Shown one piece after another: positions 17,111 to 26,229 of a DNA stretch of 64,000 nt. Positions within the stretch are counted from its first letter, which is position 1. Each line of letters starts with the position of its first letter. The stretch is from Dasania marina DSM 21967. GTDB lineage: Bacteria > Pseudomonadota > Gammaproteobacteria > Pseudomonadales > Dasaniaceae. The stretch covers positions 122,086-186,085 of the forward strand of contig NZ_KB891587.1 in the NCBI RefSeq assembly GCF_000373485.1, given 5' to 3'. A model generated the notes under the pieces. It made no database searches and was not told the origin of the DNA. It saw only the letters and a program-made list of their open reading frames with translations. A program made the translations under genes and the position numbers.

Positions 17111-18115
17111 ATGATTATTTTGGTTACCGGTAGCGCTGGTTTTATAGGCTGCGAAACCACCATCCAATTATTAAACAGGGGCGACACCGTAATAGGCATT
17201 GATAATGTTAATGACTATTACGATACCCAGTTAAAGCGTGACCGTTTAAAACGCCTAGAAGATTACCCAGACTATCATCACTATGAGTTTTGCCTTTCCG
17301 ACTACTCTAAGCTTGATGCCGTTTTTAAACGCCATGCACCGCAGCGAGCCATACACTTGGCGGCACAAGCTGGGGTGCGTCACTCAATTACTAATCCACA
17401 AGCTTATGTGGTATCTAACCTCAGCGGTTTTCTCAATATTTTAGAGTGCTGCCGCCACCATCAAACGGAACATTTAGTCTACGCATCTAGCAGCTCGGTA
17501 TACGGCGCTAATACAGCACAGCCCTTTTCCACCCACCACAGCGCTAACCACCCGGTGAGTCTTTATGCAGCCACCAAAAAATCTAACGAGCTCATGGCGC
17601 ATAGCTACAGCCATTTATACAATATACCCACCACCGGCCTACGCTTTTTTACTGTTTACGGGCCATGGGGTAGGCCCGATATGGCACCCATGATTTTTGC
17701 CCGCAAAATTTCTGCCGGCGAACCTATCGATGTTTTTAACTACGGCAATCATAGACGCGACTTCACCTACATAGACGACATCGTCGAAGGGGTCATACGT
17801 AGCTGCGATAAAATTGCCCAGCCTAACCCTCTGTGGAATAGCGACGCCCCCGACCCCTCCAGCTCTACTGCGCCTTACCGCATATACAACATAGGCTGTA
17901 ATAAGCCGGTGGAATTAATGCGCTTTATAGAGCTAATAGAACAAGAGTTAGGAATAAAAGCGCAGAAGAACTTATTGCCCATGCAGCAAGGCGATGTGCC
18001 TGACACCTACGCCGACGTATCTGAATTGATTGATGAGGTGGGTTATCAGCCCAGCACCGATATAAAAACAGGTGTCGCCAACTTTATTGCGTGGTATAAA
18101 AACTACTACCCATAG
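17111..18115 (+). CDS. NAD-dependent sugar epimerase, UDP-glucuronate 4-epimerase-like
   Basis: 334 residues from ATG at 17111; an upstream TTG in the same frame overlaps the preceding gene and is unlikely. It is an extended SDR with GSAGFIG at the NAD site, SSSSVYGA, the catalytic Tyr and Lys in YAATKKSNE, and RFFTVYGPWGRPDMA, a block typical of UDP-glucuronate 4-epimerases. It would convert UDP-glucuronate made by the adjacent Ugd to UDP-galacturonate. Because it lies between two UDP-sugar dehydrogenases, action on a UDP-HexNAcA is also possible. It is 37 bp from ugd and likely in the same operon. Confidence 0.87.
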   Translation: MIILVTGSAGFIGCETTIQLLNRGDTVIGIDNVNDYYDTQLKRDRLKRLEDYPDYHHYEFCLSDYSKLDAVFKRHAPQRAIHLAAQAGVRHSITNPQAYVVSNLSGFLNILECCRHHQTEHLVYASSSSVYGANTAQPFSTHHSANHPVSLYAATKKSNELMAHSYSHLYNIPTTGLRFFTVYGPWGRPDMAPMIFARKISAGEPIDVFNYGNHRRDFTYIDDIVEGVIRSCDKIAQPNPLWNSDAPDPSSSTAPYRIYNIGCNKPVELMRFIELIEQELGIKAQKNLLPMQQGDVPDTYADVSELIDEVGYQPSTDIKTGVANFIAWYKNYYP

Positions 18116-18152
18116 CCGCAGCCCAACATGGTTGAGTGGCCTAAGGAAAAGC

Positions 18153-19457
18153 ATGAACGTTGTAATGATCGGCGCCGGCTATGTCGGCCTAGTTTCGGGC
18201 TCTTGTTTTGCAGAGTTTGGCGCAAACGTCATCTGTGTAGATTTAGACCAAGCCAAAATTGATCGCCTCAATGATGGCCGCATTCCGATTTATGAACCGG
18301 GACTAGAAGACCTAGTCAGCAGAAACGCGCAATCGGGCCGCCTCTCTTTTACCGTTGACTTAGCCAGCTCGGTAAAACAAGCTGACTTAATTTTTATTGC
18401 CGTTGGCACCCCTAGCCGTCGCGGTGACGGCCATGCAGATTTAGCTTATGTGTATGCTGCAGCCAAAGATATTGCCGCCAACCTCTCTGGCTATACCGTT
18501 ATCGTTAATAAATCTACTGTTCCTGTTGGTACCGCTAGACAGGTTGAACGCATTATTAAAGAAACTAACCCCGACGCTGACTTCGATGTCGCCTCAAACC
18601 CTGAATTTTTACGTGAAGGCGCCGCGATTAGTGACTTTATGCGCCCCGACCGCGTGGTACTAGGGGTAGAAAGTGAGCGCGCCGAAAAGCTGCTGCGCGA
18701 ACTCTACCGCCCGCTTAACCTTATTGAAGCCCCCATACAGGTCACCAATTTAGAAAGCGCCGAACTTATCAAATACGCAGCCAATGCTTTTCTCGCTACC
18801 AAAATTAGCTTTATCAATGAAATGTCACAATTATGCGAAGCTGTTGGTGCCGACGTTCAAGCTATAGCAAAAGGCATGGGCCTAGACGTCCGTATTGGTA
18901 AGAAGTTTCTTCACGCGGGGCCAGGCTACGGCGGTTCATGTTTTCCAAAAGATACCCTAGCACTGGTAAGAATTGCGCAAGAACACGGCGTATCAAGCCG
19001 CATTGTCGAAGCGGTAGTTGAAGTTAATGCCGCACAAAAAGCCAAGATGGTTAAAAAGATACGCCACGCCCTAGGCGGCAGCGAAGCAGGCAAAACCATC
19101 GCGGTGTTAGGCTTAACGTTCAAGCCAGAAACCGATGACATGCGGGACGCCCCCGCTCTTTCGATTCTGCCCCCGCTCTGTGACAAAGGCGCCCACATTC
19201 GCGCCCATGACCCTCAGGGAATGGAAGAAGCGAAAAGCCTACTGCCAGATTCCGTTGTGTATACCCAAACGGCTTATGAGGCAGTCACTGATGCGGATAT
19301 TGTGGTGCTAATGACAGAATGGAATGAGTACAGGGGCTTGCCCATGGCTAAAATTAAAGCCTTAATGCGCGGCAATATTTTTGTCGATTTACGTAATGTG
19401 TACGAGCCTGAAAAAATGCGCGAGGCCGGTTTTGTTTATTACGGCGTAGGCCGATAG
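18153..19457 (+). CDS. ugd: UDP-glucose 6-dehydrogenase
   Basis: 434 residues from ATG at 18153, preceded by AAGGA. It has NAD-binding MIGAGYVGLVSGSCFAEFG, the substrate-loop SNPEFLREG, the catalytic cysteine in GYGGSCFPKDTLAL, and LTFKPETDDMRDAPA. It makes UDP-glucuronate from the UDP-glucose supplied by GalU (gene at 21055). It is the last gene of the plus-strand group and is followed by a strong bidirectional terminator. Confidence 0.96.
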   Translation: MNVVMIGAGYVGLVSGSCFAEFGANVICVDLDQAKIDRLNDGRIPIYEPGLEDLVSRNAQSGRLSFTVDLASSVKQADLIFIAVGTPSRRGDGHADLAYVYAAAKDIAANLSGYTVIVNKSTVPVGTARQVERIIKETNPDADFDVASNPEFLREGAAISDFMRPDRVVLGVESERAEKLLRELYRPLNLIEAPIQVTNLESAELIKYAANAFLATKISFINEMSQLCEAVGADVQAIAKGMGLDVRIGKKFLHAGPGYGGSCFPKDTLALVRIAQEHGVSSRIVEAVVEVNAAQKAKMVKKIRHALGGSEAGKTIAVLGLTFKPETDDMRDAPALSILPPLCDKGAHIRAHDPQGMEEAKSLLPDSVVYTQTAYEAVTDADIVVLMTEWNEYRGLPMAKIKALMRGNIFVDLRNVYEPEKMREAGFVYYGVGR

Positions 19458-19482
19458 CAGCCCCAAGTTAAATAATCGCAAA

Positions 19483-19527
19483 CCATAAAAAACCCGGCAT
19501 TAGTGATTAATGCCGGGTTTTTTATGG
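19483..19527. terminator. Bidirectional rho-independent terminator, ugd / phosphomannomutase
   Basis: Perfect 20-bp inverted repeat (arms 19483-19502 and 19508-19527, loop GTGAT) with a GC core CCCGGC and an A6/T6 tract inside the arms. It lies between convergent ugd and the phosphomannomutase gene and can serve both. Confidence 0.95.
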
Positions 19528-19549
19528 TTGCCGTTATTTACTGTTTAAC

Positions 19550-20914
19550 TTACTCAATGAAAGATAAAAGCTCGTCTGTTTTATGCTGCATCAACGCAAC
19601 ATCACCGCGCGACTCCACATTCAAACGTATTACCGGCTCGGTGTTAGACATGCGCAAGCTAAAACGCCAATCGGCAAAACTAACACTTAAGCCATCGGTG
19701 CGGTCAACATCTAGCGCATCGGCGCAGTAGGCGGCTTCGACGTTTTTCAACACGGCGGCGGCATCTTTAACTTCACGATTAATTTCACCGCTGCAAGGGT
19801 AGGCCGCTACGCGCTCTGCCACTAGTTGCGACAAGGTTAGGCCTTTTCGCTGAATTAATTGTGCAACTAACAGCCAAGGGATCATGCCGCTATCACAGTA
19901 GGCAAAATCACGAAAATAGTGATGGGCACTCATCTCGCCGCCGTAGACGGCATTTTCTTTGCGCATACGTTCTTTAATAAAGGCGTGGCCGGTTTTACTT
20001 TGCACGGCTGTGCCGCCAGCGGCTTCGACTAAGGCGATGGTATTCCAGGTTAGGCGCGGGTCGTGGACGATTTTTGCTGGCCCCGACTTAGCTAAAAAGG
20101 CTTCGGCCAATAAGCCCACCACATAGTAACCTTCTAAAAACTCGCCGCGTTCGTCAAAGAAAAAACAGCGATCAAAGTCACCATCCCAGGCTATACCCAT
20201 ATCGGCCTTGTGTGCTTTTACCGCATCTATGGTCGGCTGGCGATTTTCAATGAGCAAGGGGTTAGGTACGCCGTTGGGGAAGTTGCCGTCAGCCTGGTGA
20301 TGCACTTTGATAAATTCAAACGGCAGATGGGATTCGATTCTATCAATCACATCACCGGCGCCGCCGTTACCGGCATTGACCACAATTTTCATGGGCTTTA
20401 ATTGCGCCACATCGACATAGCTAAGCAAGTGTTCTATATAAGCCTCTGCGGTATCCAGCGTATGCCGCTGGCCTTTTTGCGCAGCGTCGGTAAAGTTGCC
20501 CTGCTCGGCTAAGCGCTGTATATCAAATAGGCCAGTATCGCCACTAATAGGCCTAGAGCCTTCGCGTACAAACTTCATGCCGTTATAGTCTTTGGGGTTG
20601 TGGCTGGCGGTAACCACTATGCCGCCATCCATCTTGTGGCCATCCACCTCGCCCGCAAACGCAGCAAAATAAATTTCTTCGGTGCCGCACTGGCCTATGT
20701 CATAAACATCCACCCCCGAGTCCATCAAACCCTGCGCTAAGGCATTTGTTAATTCTTGGCTGGTTAAGCGTATATCGTAACCCACCGCCACACGCTTAGG
20801 CTTAATGACCTCAGCATAGGCACGACCTATACGATAGGCTATTTCAGGATTAAGTTGGTCGGGAATACGGCCACGAACATCGTAGGCTTTAAAACAAGTA
20901 AGAGGCTGAGACAT
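19550..20914 (-). CDS. manB: Phosphomannomutase / phosphoglucomutase (ManB/CpsG type)
   Basis: 454 residues, close to E. coli CpsG (456). It has AYDVRG at the N-terminus, the phosphoserine loop [14 protein letters not shown], the metal-binding [11 protein letters not shown], the sugar loop GEMSAHHYF and the phosphate loop [12 protein letters not shown]. It interconverts hexose-6-phosphate and hexose-1-phosphate and so feeds GDP-mannose and, through GalU, UDP-glucose. The upstream spacer to galU is full of heptamer repeats. Whether mannose or glucose phosphate is preferred is open; AlgC-like dual use is plausible. Confidence 0.92.
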   Translation of the reverse strand: MSQPLTCFKAYDVRGRIPDQLNPEIAYRIGRAYAEVIKPKRVAVGYDIRLTSQELTNALAQGLMDSGVDVYDIGQCGTEEIYFAAFAGEVDGHKMDGGIVVTASHNPKDYNGMKFVREGSRPISGDTGLFDIQRLAEQGNFTDAAQKGQRHTLDTAEAYIEHLLSYVDVAQLKPMKIVVNAGNGGAGDVIDRIESHLPFEFIKVHHQADGNFPNGVPNPLLIENRQPTIDAVKAHKADMGIAWDGDFDRCFFFDERGEFLEGYYVVGLLAEAFLAKSGPAKIVHDPRLTWNTIALVEAAGGTAVQSKTGHAFIKERMRKENAVYGGEMSAHHYFRDFAYCDSGMIPWLLVAQLIQRKGLTLSQLVAERVAAYPCSGEINREVKDAAAVLKNVEAAYCADALDVDRTDGLSVSFADWRFSLRMSNTEPVIRLNVESRGDVALMQHKTDELLSFIE

Positions 20915-20936
20915 TGGAAAACCTTTGCCCTGCGGG

Positions 20937-21052
20937 CAGCTTTAAGTGGTAAGCGGCAAGCTTTAAGAAAGCGATTGACTTCGAAAAACCTGCACTAATA
21001 ATTTTGTAACTTGTAACTTGTAACTTGTAACTTGTAACTTGTAACTTGTAGC
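20937..21052. repeat. Heptamer-period repeat tract between galU and manB
   Basis: Two blocks share a 7-bp period. At 20937-20971: CAGCTTT, AAGTGGT, AAGCGGC, AAGCTTT, AAGAAAG. At 21004-21045: six perfect TTGTAAC units followed by TTGTAGC. Between them is an unstructured 32-bp stretch. The tract starts 3 bp after the galU stop codon, reading on the minus strand. Confidence 0.9.
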
Positions 21053-21054
21053 TT

Positions 21055-21891
21055 TTACTTTTGTTGTTTCTTATAGATATTTTCATACACAAAATTGGTG
21101 GCTTCTATAAAGCCATCAACGCTACCGCAGTCAAAACGCTGGCCTTCAAATTTGTAGGCCATGACGCAGCCGTTTTTGGCTTGCTGTAACAGTGCGTCGG
21201 TTAGCTGTATTTCGCCGCCTTTACCGGGGGGGGTATCACGCAGGATGTCGAAGATATCGGGGGTTAGGATATAGCGACCAATAATGGCTAGGTTAGAGGG
21301 TGCCTCTTCGGGGCTGGGCTTTTCTATCATGTCATCGACACGGTAGAGGCCATCCTTTAACAACTCACCGGCAATCACCCCGTATTTTTCGGTTTGATCG
21401 GCGGGTACTTCCTGTATGGCCACTATGCTGCAGCGAAACTGTTTATACAGCTTAACCATTTGCGTCATCACGCTATCGCCGCCGTTGTTTAAGCACAGGT
21501 CATCGGACAGCACCACACCAAAGGGCTCGTTACCAATGAGGGTTTCGCCGGTTAAAATGGCATGGCCCAAGCCTTTCATCTCGCGCTGGCGGGTCATAGT
21601 AAAGCGGGCCTTGTCCAACACCTCGCGTATGCCGGTTAAATAGGACTCTTTAGCGCTACCGGCAATTTGGTGCTCTAGCTCATAGCTAATATCAAAATGG
21701 TCAGTAATTGCTCGCTTGCCACGGCCGGTAACAAAGGCCATTTGGTCCATGCCCGCGGCTATCGCCTCTTCTACCCCGTATTGCACTAGGGGCTTGTTAA
21801 CAATCGGCAACATTTCTTTAGGCATAGACTTGGTAGCGGGTAAAAAGCGCGTGCCGTAGCCTGCAACAGGAAATAAGCATTTTTTTATCAT
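21055..21891 (-). CDS. galU: UTP-glucose-1-phosphate uridylyltransferase
   Basis: 278 residues from ATG at 21891; the family normally begins MIKKCLFPVAGYGTRFLP, as here, and a GTG three codons earlier is unlikely. It has the nucleotide-binding GYGTRFLPATKSMPKEMLP, DDL for metal binding and the VEKPxPEEAPSNLAIIGRY-type motif. It forms UDP-glucose from glucose-1-phosphate, the precursor for Ugd and for glucose-containing glycans. It is upstream of the phosphomutase gene in the same direction. Confidence 0.96.
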   Translation of the reverse strand: MIKKCLFPVAGYGTRFLPATKSMPKEMLPIVNKPLVQYGVEEAIAAGMDQMAFVTGRGKRAITDHFDISYELEHQIAGSAKESYLTGIREVLDKARFTMTRQREMKGLGHAILTGETLIGNEPFGVVLSDDLCLNNGGDSVMTQMVKLYKQFRCSIVAIQEVPADQTEKYGVIAGELLKDGLYRVDDMIEKPSPEEAPSNLAIIGRYILTPDIFDILRDTPPGKGGEIQLTDALLQQAKNGCVMAYKFEGQRFDCGSVDGFIEATNFVYENIYKKQQK

Positions 21892-22110
21892 ATTTGGCAC
21901 CGGTTTTTATTGAGCCCCATAACGGGAAATTCCATTAATTGGCGGCGAGCATAGCCTATTTGGCGCTGCTTTCTCAAGGCCAAGGCGACATATTACCAGC
22001 ATTTCGCAGCCACCCTCTGGACATCAACAGCCTATAGATTACAATTGCACCCCTCATTAACCCTGCATCATAAAATAATGGGGTTACAGCCTTATCAATC
22101 GGATAGCTAT

Positions 22111-22635
22111 ATGTCAGCACCTCAGCAAAACTCATACACCAAGGAAGAGCTAATCGCCTGCGGTAACGGCGACCTGTTTGGCCCCGGCAATGCGCAGCTC
22201 CCCAAGGACAACATGCTGATGGTAGACCGTATAGTCAGCATCAGCTCTGAAGGTGGCGAATACGGTAAAGGCCAAGTTATTGCTGAGCTAGATATAACCC
22301 CCGACCTATGGTTTTTTGATTGCCACTTTAAAAACGACCCTGTTATGCCTGGCTGCTTAGGCGTTGATGCCATGTGGCAGCTAGTTGGCTTTTACCTAGG
22401 CTGGCGTCAAAACCCTGGCCGCGGCCGCGCCTTAGGTTCAGGTGAAATTAAATTCACTGGCCAAGTACTGCCCACCGCCAAAAAAGTCACCTACACTCTT
22501 AATTTAAAGCGCGTGATAGAGCGCAAGCTGATTATGGGCATAGCCGATGGCACGGTTGCCTGTGATGGCGAAGTTATCTACACCGCTAACGATTTGCGCG
22601 TAGGCTTGTTTAAAGCAGACGACGCAAACTTTTAA
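22111..22635 (+). CDS. fabA: 3-hydroxydecanoyl-ACP dehydratase/isomerase
   Basis: 174 residues from ATG at 22111 (E. coli FabA has 172); an open frame extends to 22045 but lacks conserved sequence. The active-site His is in [14 protein letters not shown] and the Asp in [10 protein letters not shown]. It dehydrates 3-hydroxydecanoyl-ACP and isomerises the trans-2 product to cis-3, the branch point to unsaturated fatty acids in gammaproteobacteria. fabB follows after 44 bp. No FabR/FadR-like palindrome was found upstream by eye. Confidence 0.97.
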   Translation: MSAPQQNSYTKEELIACGNGDLFGPGNAQLPKDNMLMVDRIVSISSEGGEYGKGQVIAELDITPDLWFFDCHFKNDPVMPGCLGVDAMWQLVGFYLGWRQNPGRGRALGSGEIKFTGQVLPTAKKVTYTLNLKRVIERKLIMGIADGTVACDGEVIYTANDLRVGLFKADDANF

Positions 22636-22679
22636 GTAGCCATAGACTTTTACCAAGAGAATTTCAACGAGGTACCCCC

Positions 22680-23897
22680 ATGAAACGCGTAGTGATTACT
22701 GGCATAGGCATAGTCTCTTGTATAGGCAACGATATCCCCAGCGTTCTTGATTCGCTTAAAGAAGGCAAATCGGGCATACGTTTTCGCCAAGATTATAAAG
22801 ACATGGGCTTTCGCAGCCATATCGCCGGCACCATAGACATAGACTTTAAAGAGCACATAGATCGCAAACAATTGCGTTTTATGGGCGATGCGGCAGCTTA
22901 TGCCTACATTGCTATGCAGCAAGCCGTTACCGACTCAGGCTTGGCGGACGACCAGGTATCCAACCCTCGTACCGGCCTTATTGCCGGCTCTGGCGGCGCA
23001 TCCTCAGCTAACTTAATTGAAGCTGCCGATATACTACGTGAGCGCGGCCTTAAGCGTGTAGGCCCTTACCGCGTTACCCAAACCATGGGCAGCACGGTAT
23101 CAGCCTGTTTGGCCACCCCGTTTAAAATCAAGGGCATTAACTACTCCATCTCATCAGCCTGCGCCACCAGCGCCCACTGTATAGGTGCGGCGGTTGAGCA
23201 AATTCAGCTAGGCAAGCAAGATGTGGTTTTTGCTGGCGGCGGCGAAGAAGAGCACTGGTCACTCAGTGCCTTATTCGATGCCATGGGCGCCTTATCGACC
23301 AAATATAACGACAGCCCCGAAACCGCTTCCCGCGCCTACGACGCCAACCGTGACGGCTTTGTTATCTCTGGCGGCGGCGGCATGGTAGTGGTTGAAGAGC
23401 TAGAACATGCGCTAGCGCGCGGTGCCAAAATTTACGGTGAAATTACCGGCTATGGCGCCACCTCTGACGGCTACGACATGGTAGCCCCCAGCGGCGAAGG
23501 CGCGGTGCGCTGCATGCAGCAAGCCATGGCCACCACTGACGGCAAGATTGACTATATCAACTCCCATGGCACTTCAACGCCTGCCGGTGATATACAAGAG
23601 CTGAAAGCGATTAAAGAAGTGTTTGGCGACAACAGCCCCATGATAGCCTCAACCAAATCGTTAGCTGGCCACTCCTTGGGCGCCACCGGGGTACAGGAAG
23701 CGATTTATTCATTATTGATGATGGAGCACGATTTTGTCGCCGCCTCTGCCAATATTGAGAACCTAGACCCAGAAGCCGGCAACCTCAACATCGTGCAAAC
23801 TCGCCAAGACAACGTCAAGCTCAATCAAATGATGTCTAACAGCTTTGGCTTTGGCGGTACTAACGCGACACTGATCTTCAAGCGCTATGAGAGTTGA
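22680..23897 (+). CDS. fabB: 3-oxoacyl-ACP synthase I
   Basis: 405 residues (E. coli FabB has 406). The catalytic Cys is in [10 protein letters not shown], and the two His residues are in [11 protein letters not shown] and [12 protein letters not shown]. It elongates the cis-3-decenoyl-ACP made by FabA and other acyl-ACPs. It follows fabA in the same direction and has a good ribosome-binding region (ACGAGGTA). A perfect terminator lies 33 bp after the stop. Confidence 0.97.
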   Translation: MKRVVITGIGIVSCIGNDIPSVLDSLKEGKSGIRFRQDYKDMGFRSHIAGTIDIDFKEHIDRKQLRFMGDAAAYAYIAMQQAVTDSGLADDQVSNPRTGLIAGSGGASSANLIEAADILRERGLKRVGPYRVTQTMGSTVSACLATPFKIKGINYSISSACATSAHCIGAAVEQIQLGKQDVVFAGGGEEEHWSLSALFDAMGALSTKYNDSPETASRAYDANRDGFVISGGGGMVVVEELEHALARGAKIYGEITGYGATSDGYDMVAPSGEGAVRCMQQAMATTDGKIDYINSHGTSTPAGDIQELKAIKEVFGDNSPMIASTKSLAGHSLGATGVQEAIYSLLMMEHDFVAASANIENLDPEAGNLNIVQTRQDNVKLNQMMSNSFGFGGTNATLIFKRYES

Positions 23898-23901
23898 AGA
23901 G

Positions 23902-23929
23902 TCGCTAGTTAGTAGTCGATAGTAAAAAC
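23902..23929. repeat. Short heptamer-period repeat after fabB
   Basis: TCGCTAG, TTAGTAG, TCGATAG, TAAAAAC in register, between the fabB stop and its terminator. It is a degenerate member of the same TAG-containing heptamer family seen at 9527 and 23989. Confidence 0.7.
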
Positions 23930-23930
23930 G

Positions 23931-23970
23931 AAAAAGCCGTTATTCTTTTGATAAAGAATAACGGCTTTTT
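23931..23970. terminator. Rho-independent terminator after fabB
   Basis: Perfect 18-bp arms (23931-23948 and 23953-23970) around TGAT, with A5 and T7 flanks. It can act in both directions, serving fabB and, after the repeat tract, moaB. Confidence 0.95.
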
Positions 23971-23988
23971 TTGTGCCTTTGCTTTTTC

Positions 23989-24044
23989 TAGCGACTAGGA
24001 ACTAGAGACTGATAACTAGTGACTAGAGACTGGTAACTAGTGAC
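23989..24044. repeat. Heptamer tandem repeat, eight units, running into moaB
   Basis: Eight units in register: TAGCGAC, TAGGAAC, TAGAGAC, TGATAAC, TAGTGAC, TAGAGAC, TGGTAAC, TAGTGAC. The last unit contains the moaB stop codon on the minus strand. Confidence 0.9.
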
Positions 24045-24579
24045 TCTCGCTGGCAGCCTGCTGCCGGCGAGCCTTTAACACCCCGACAAAATTACAGGGC
24101 TTATGGCGACTATCCAGCTGCTCGGCAATAATGCCATGCCAAGCGGTTTTGCAGGCACCGGTGGAGCCGGGCATGCAGAATATCACTGTTTCATTGGCTA
24201 GGCCTGCCAGCGCCCGGGACTGCACGGTAGAGGTGCCTATCTCCTGATAGGATATTTGCCTAAATAGCTCGCCAAAACCCTCTATGGTTTTATCAAACAA
24301 GACCCTCAGCGCCTCAGGGGTAGAGTCGCGACCGGTAAAACCGGTGCCGCCAGTCACTAAAATTACCTGTATGTCAGCATCAGCCACCCACTGCGATACC
24401 ACCGCACGCATTTGGTAGACATCATCAATCACGATCTTTTTAGCGGCTAGGCTGTGGCCAGCCTCGGCCAAAGCCCCAACCAAATACTGCCCCGAGGTAT
24501 CATTGGCCTCGCTGCGGGTATCCGACACCGTCAGCACGGCAATATTCAAGGCTTGCTGTTTTAACTCGGGCTTACTCAT
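24037..24579 (-). CDS. moaB: Molybdenum cofactor biosynthesis protein B
   Basis: 180 residues, MogA/MoaB fold, with TVSDTRSEANDTSG, the VTGGTGFTGRDSTPEAL nucleotide-binding loop and a late MPGSTGACKTAW. MoaB-type proteins adenylylate molybdopterin or are linked to that step. The start codon lies inside the end of the upstream RmlD-like gene (8-bp overlap), indicating translational coupling. The last codons and the stop fall in the heptamer repeat, so the C-terminal tail (ESH) may be repeat-derived. Confidence 0.93.
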   Translation of the reverse strand: MSKPELKQQALNIAVLTVSDTRSEANDTSGQYLVGALAEAGHSLAAKKIVIDDVYQMRAVVSQWVADADIQVILVTGGTGFTGRDSTPEALRVLFDKTIEGFGELFRQISYQEIGTSTVQSRALAGLANETVIFCMPGSTGACKTAWHGIIAEQLDSRHKPCNFVGVLKARRQQAASESH

Positions 24580-25447
24580 CGACCACCTCTTTACAATAAC
24601 GTTTGACTACATTGACCACTGACGAGCGCCAAGGCATTTGCTTAATACCAAAGGCGCTGAGTATTTTCGAACAATTGAGCAGAGGGTATTGCCAGCTATT
24701 ATCCGGCGCCTCTACCCCCACTAAGTTCACCTGCTCGATATTGATATGCTGGGCCATCACCGCCAGCAGCGACTCAGCAAAGTGATAATAGGTGGTAGGG
24801 TCGGAGCTATTGTAGTGATACTCCCCCCAAACATTTACCCCCCATTCGTCCGTGCCACAGCCTAGCTGATCTACCAGCCCGCTCACCACTCTGGCTAAAT
24901 CATCCATATACACCGGGGCACTGTGGCCATGTAGCGACAGGCTGATATCACCCCCCTGCTTAAACTGCGCCAATAAATGGGTAAGCACATTATCGCCACG
25001 CTCGGAAAACAGCGCGCCGGTGCGCAATATAATATAGCGCTGCACATGCTTGCGGGTATAACTCTCCACCCGGCGATAGATCTGCCCCAGCTCGGTATCG
25101 GGCTCAGCTAAATCTGACACTTTATAACGACGCGGCTCGGCACTGTTAAACACATGGCTGCTGGATAGTTGTATGTATGGCAACTGTAACTGCTCAACCG
25201 CCGTTAGTAAGCTCAGTAGAGGCCCTTGCTGCAAATAGCCTGGCAATTGCGCCGCAGGCAAGCTAACCAACGAACTATTGATAACCTGCGTCACCTGCTG
25301 CTCGCTTAAAAAACTGACCAGAGCCTTGCCTTCCGGCAACTCGGCCAAAGGATAACTAATATGTTGGCAACCGCGGTCAGCAAAACGCTGCGCCATCGCT
25401 GCCCCTATAAAATCGTGCTCTGCCACTATCAGTATTGTCACTGCCAC
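24572..25447 (-). CDS. RmlD-like sugar-nucleotide-binding domain protein, catalytic residues missing
   Basis: 291 residues resembling dTDP-4-dehydrorhamnose reductase (RmlD, extended SDR). SSSHVF (95-100) matches the family SSDYVF strand and RTGALF the later RTSWVY-type motif. The NAD loop GxxGxxG reads AEHDFIG, with only one glycine, and the YxxxK pair reads Y124-RRV-E128, so the catalytic lysine is lost. It is probably not a reductase; a binding or scaffolding role, as in the RmlD-like MAT2B protein, is possible. It is coupled to moaB by overlap. True function unknown. Confidence 0.7.
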   Translation of the reverse strand: MAVTILIVAEHDFIGAAMAQRFADRGCQHISYPLAELPEGKALVSFLSEQQVTQVINSSLVSLPAAQLPGYLQQGPLLSLLTAVEQLQLPYIQLSSSHVFNSAEPRRYKVSDLAEPDTELGQIYRRVESYTRKHVQRYIILRTGALFSERGDNVLTHLLAQFKQGGDISLSLHGHSAPVYMDDLARVVSGLVDQLGCGTDEWGVNVWGEYHYNSSDPTTYYHFAESLLAVMAQHINIEQVNLVGVEAPDNSWQYPLLNCSKILSAFGIKQMPWRSSVVNVVKRYCKEVVDE

Positions 25448-25545
25448 ACCTTAAAACTTATCAAGCTACTCATTTATCCATCACGCCTTTACGTACTGTA
25501 GCTTTAGCATAGATACTTTCTAACCCTAGCGACTGCTACGCGAAA

Positions 25546-25572
25546 AAAAAGGGCCGCTCAGCGACCCTTTTT
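25546..25572 (-). terminator. Rho-independent terminator after ssb
   Basis: Arms AAAAAGGG-C-CGCT and AGCG-A-CCCTTTTT pair with one internal mismatch; read on the minus strand the hairpin is followed by T8. It sits 12 bp after the ssb stop. Confidence 0.9.
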
Positions 25573-25584
25573 ATACTGTTTTGT

Positions 25585-26139
25585 TTAGAACGGAATATCG
25601 TCATCCCAAGCGCCTGCATCAGGGGCTGCCGCCACCGGTGGCGCCTGTGGTGCACGCTGTTGAGGGCTGGCTTGTTGCGGTTGCTGCTGATAAGGCTGCT
25701 GTGGCGCCTGCGCGGTTTGCTGTGGCGCGGCCTGCTGCGGCGCTTGGCTATATTGATCATAGCCCCCCTGACCTTGCCCCGGCCCTTGCTGAGCGCCGCC
25801 ACGACTGTCCAGCATTTGCATTTCGGCACCGACGATCTCGGTAGAGTATCTGTCTTGGCCAGTTTGCTTATCCTGCCACTTGCGGGTTCTTAACGAGCCC
25901 TCTACATACACCTTAGAGCCTTTACGCAAATACTCGGCGGCAATTTCAGCGAGGCGATTAAAGAACACCACTCGGTGCCACTCGGTGCGCTCTTGCTGCT
26001 GACCGGTGTTTTTATCTTTCCAGCTTTCTGAGGTCGCAATGCTGATATTGGTGACTGCGCCGCCGGAAGGTAAAGAATTGGTCTCTGGGTCGTTACCCAA
26101 ATTACCCACTAAAATAACTTTATTTATGCCCCTTGCCAT
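25585..26139 (-). CDS. ssb: Single-stranded DNA-binding protein
   Basis: 184 residues. The OB-fold (about 1-112) starts [19 protein letters not shown] and has the conserved [30 protein letters not shown] block. A long Gln/Pro/Ala-rich linker (about 118-170) leads to the acidic tip WDDDIPF, which recruits partner proteins. It acts as a tetramer on single-stranded DNA in replication and repair. In many gammaproteobacteria ssb lies near divergent uvrA; here they are 13 kb apart. Confidence 0.97.
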   Translation of the reverse strand: MARGINKVILVGNLGNDPETNSLPSGGAVTNISIATSESWKDKNTGQQQERTEWHRVVFFNRLAEIAAEYLRKGSKVYVEGSLRTRKWQDKQTGQDRYSTEIVGAEMQMLDSRGGAQQGPGQGQGGYDQYSQAPQQAAPQQTAQAPQQPYQQQPQQASPQQRAPQAPPVAAAPDAGAWDDDIPF

Positions 26140-26229
26140 AGTTTTCCCTGCCCTTATGTCTGCTAATGTTCGCTGTGTTTATGATGTAAAAACTATTCTA
26201 TATACCTAGTTCTAGAGACAATTCTAGAG

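Noticed and set aside
21004-21052. Tandem TTGTAAC units as a possible CRISPR-like array
   Set aside because: The units are contiguous 7-mers with no spacers and no cas genes nearby; it is a simple sequence repeat.
20889-21092. Minus-strand frame between manB and galU
   Set aside because: Its middle is translated heptamer repeat (recurring LQVTSYK) and it overlaps both neighbours.
25581-25893. Plus-strand open frames opposite ssb
   Set aside because: They are mirror frames of the Gln/Pro-rich ssb linker and have no conserved sequence; ssb on the minus strand is certain.
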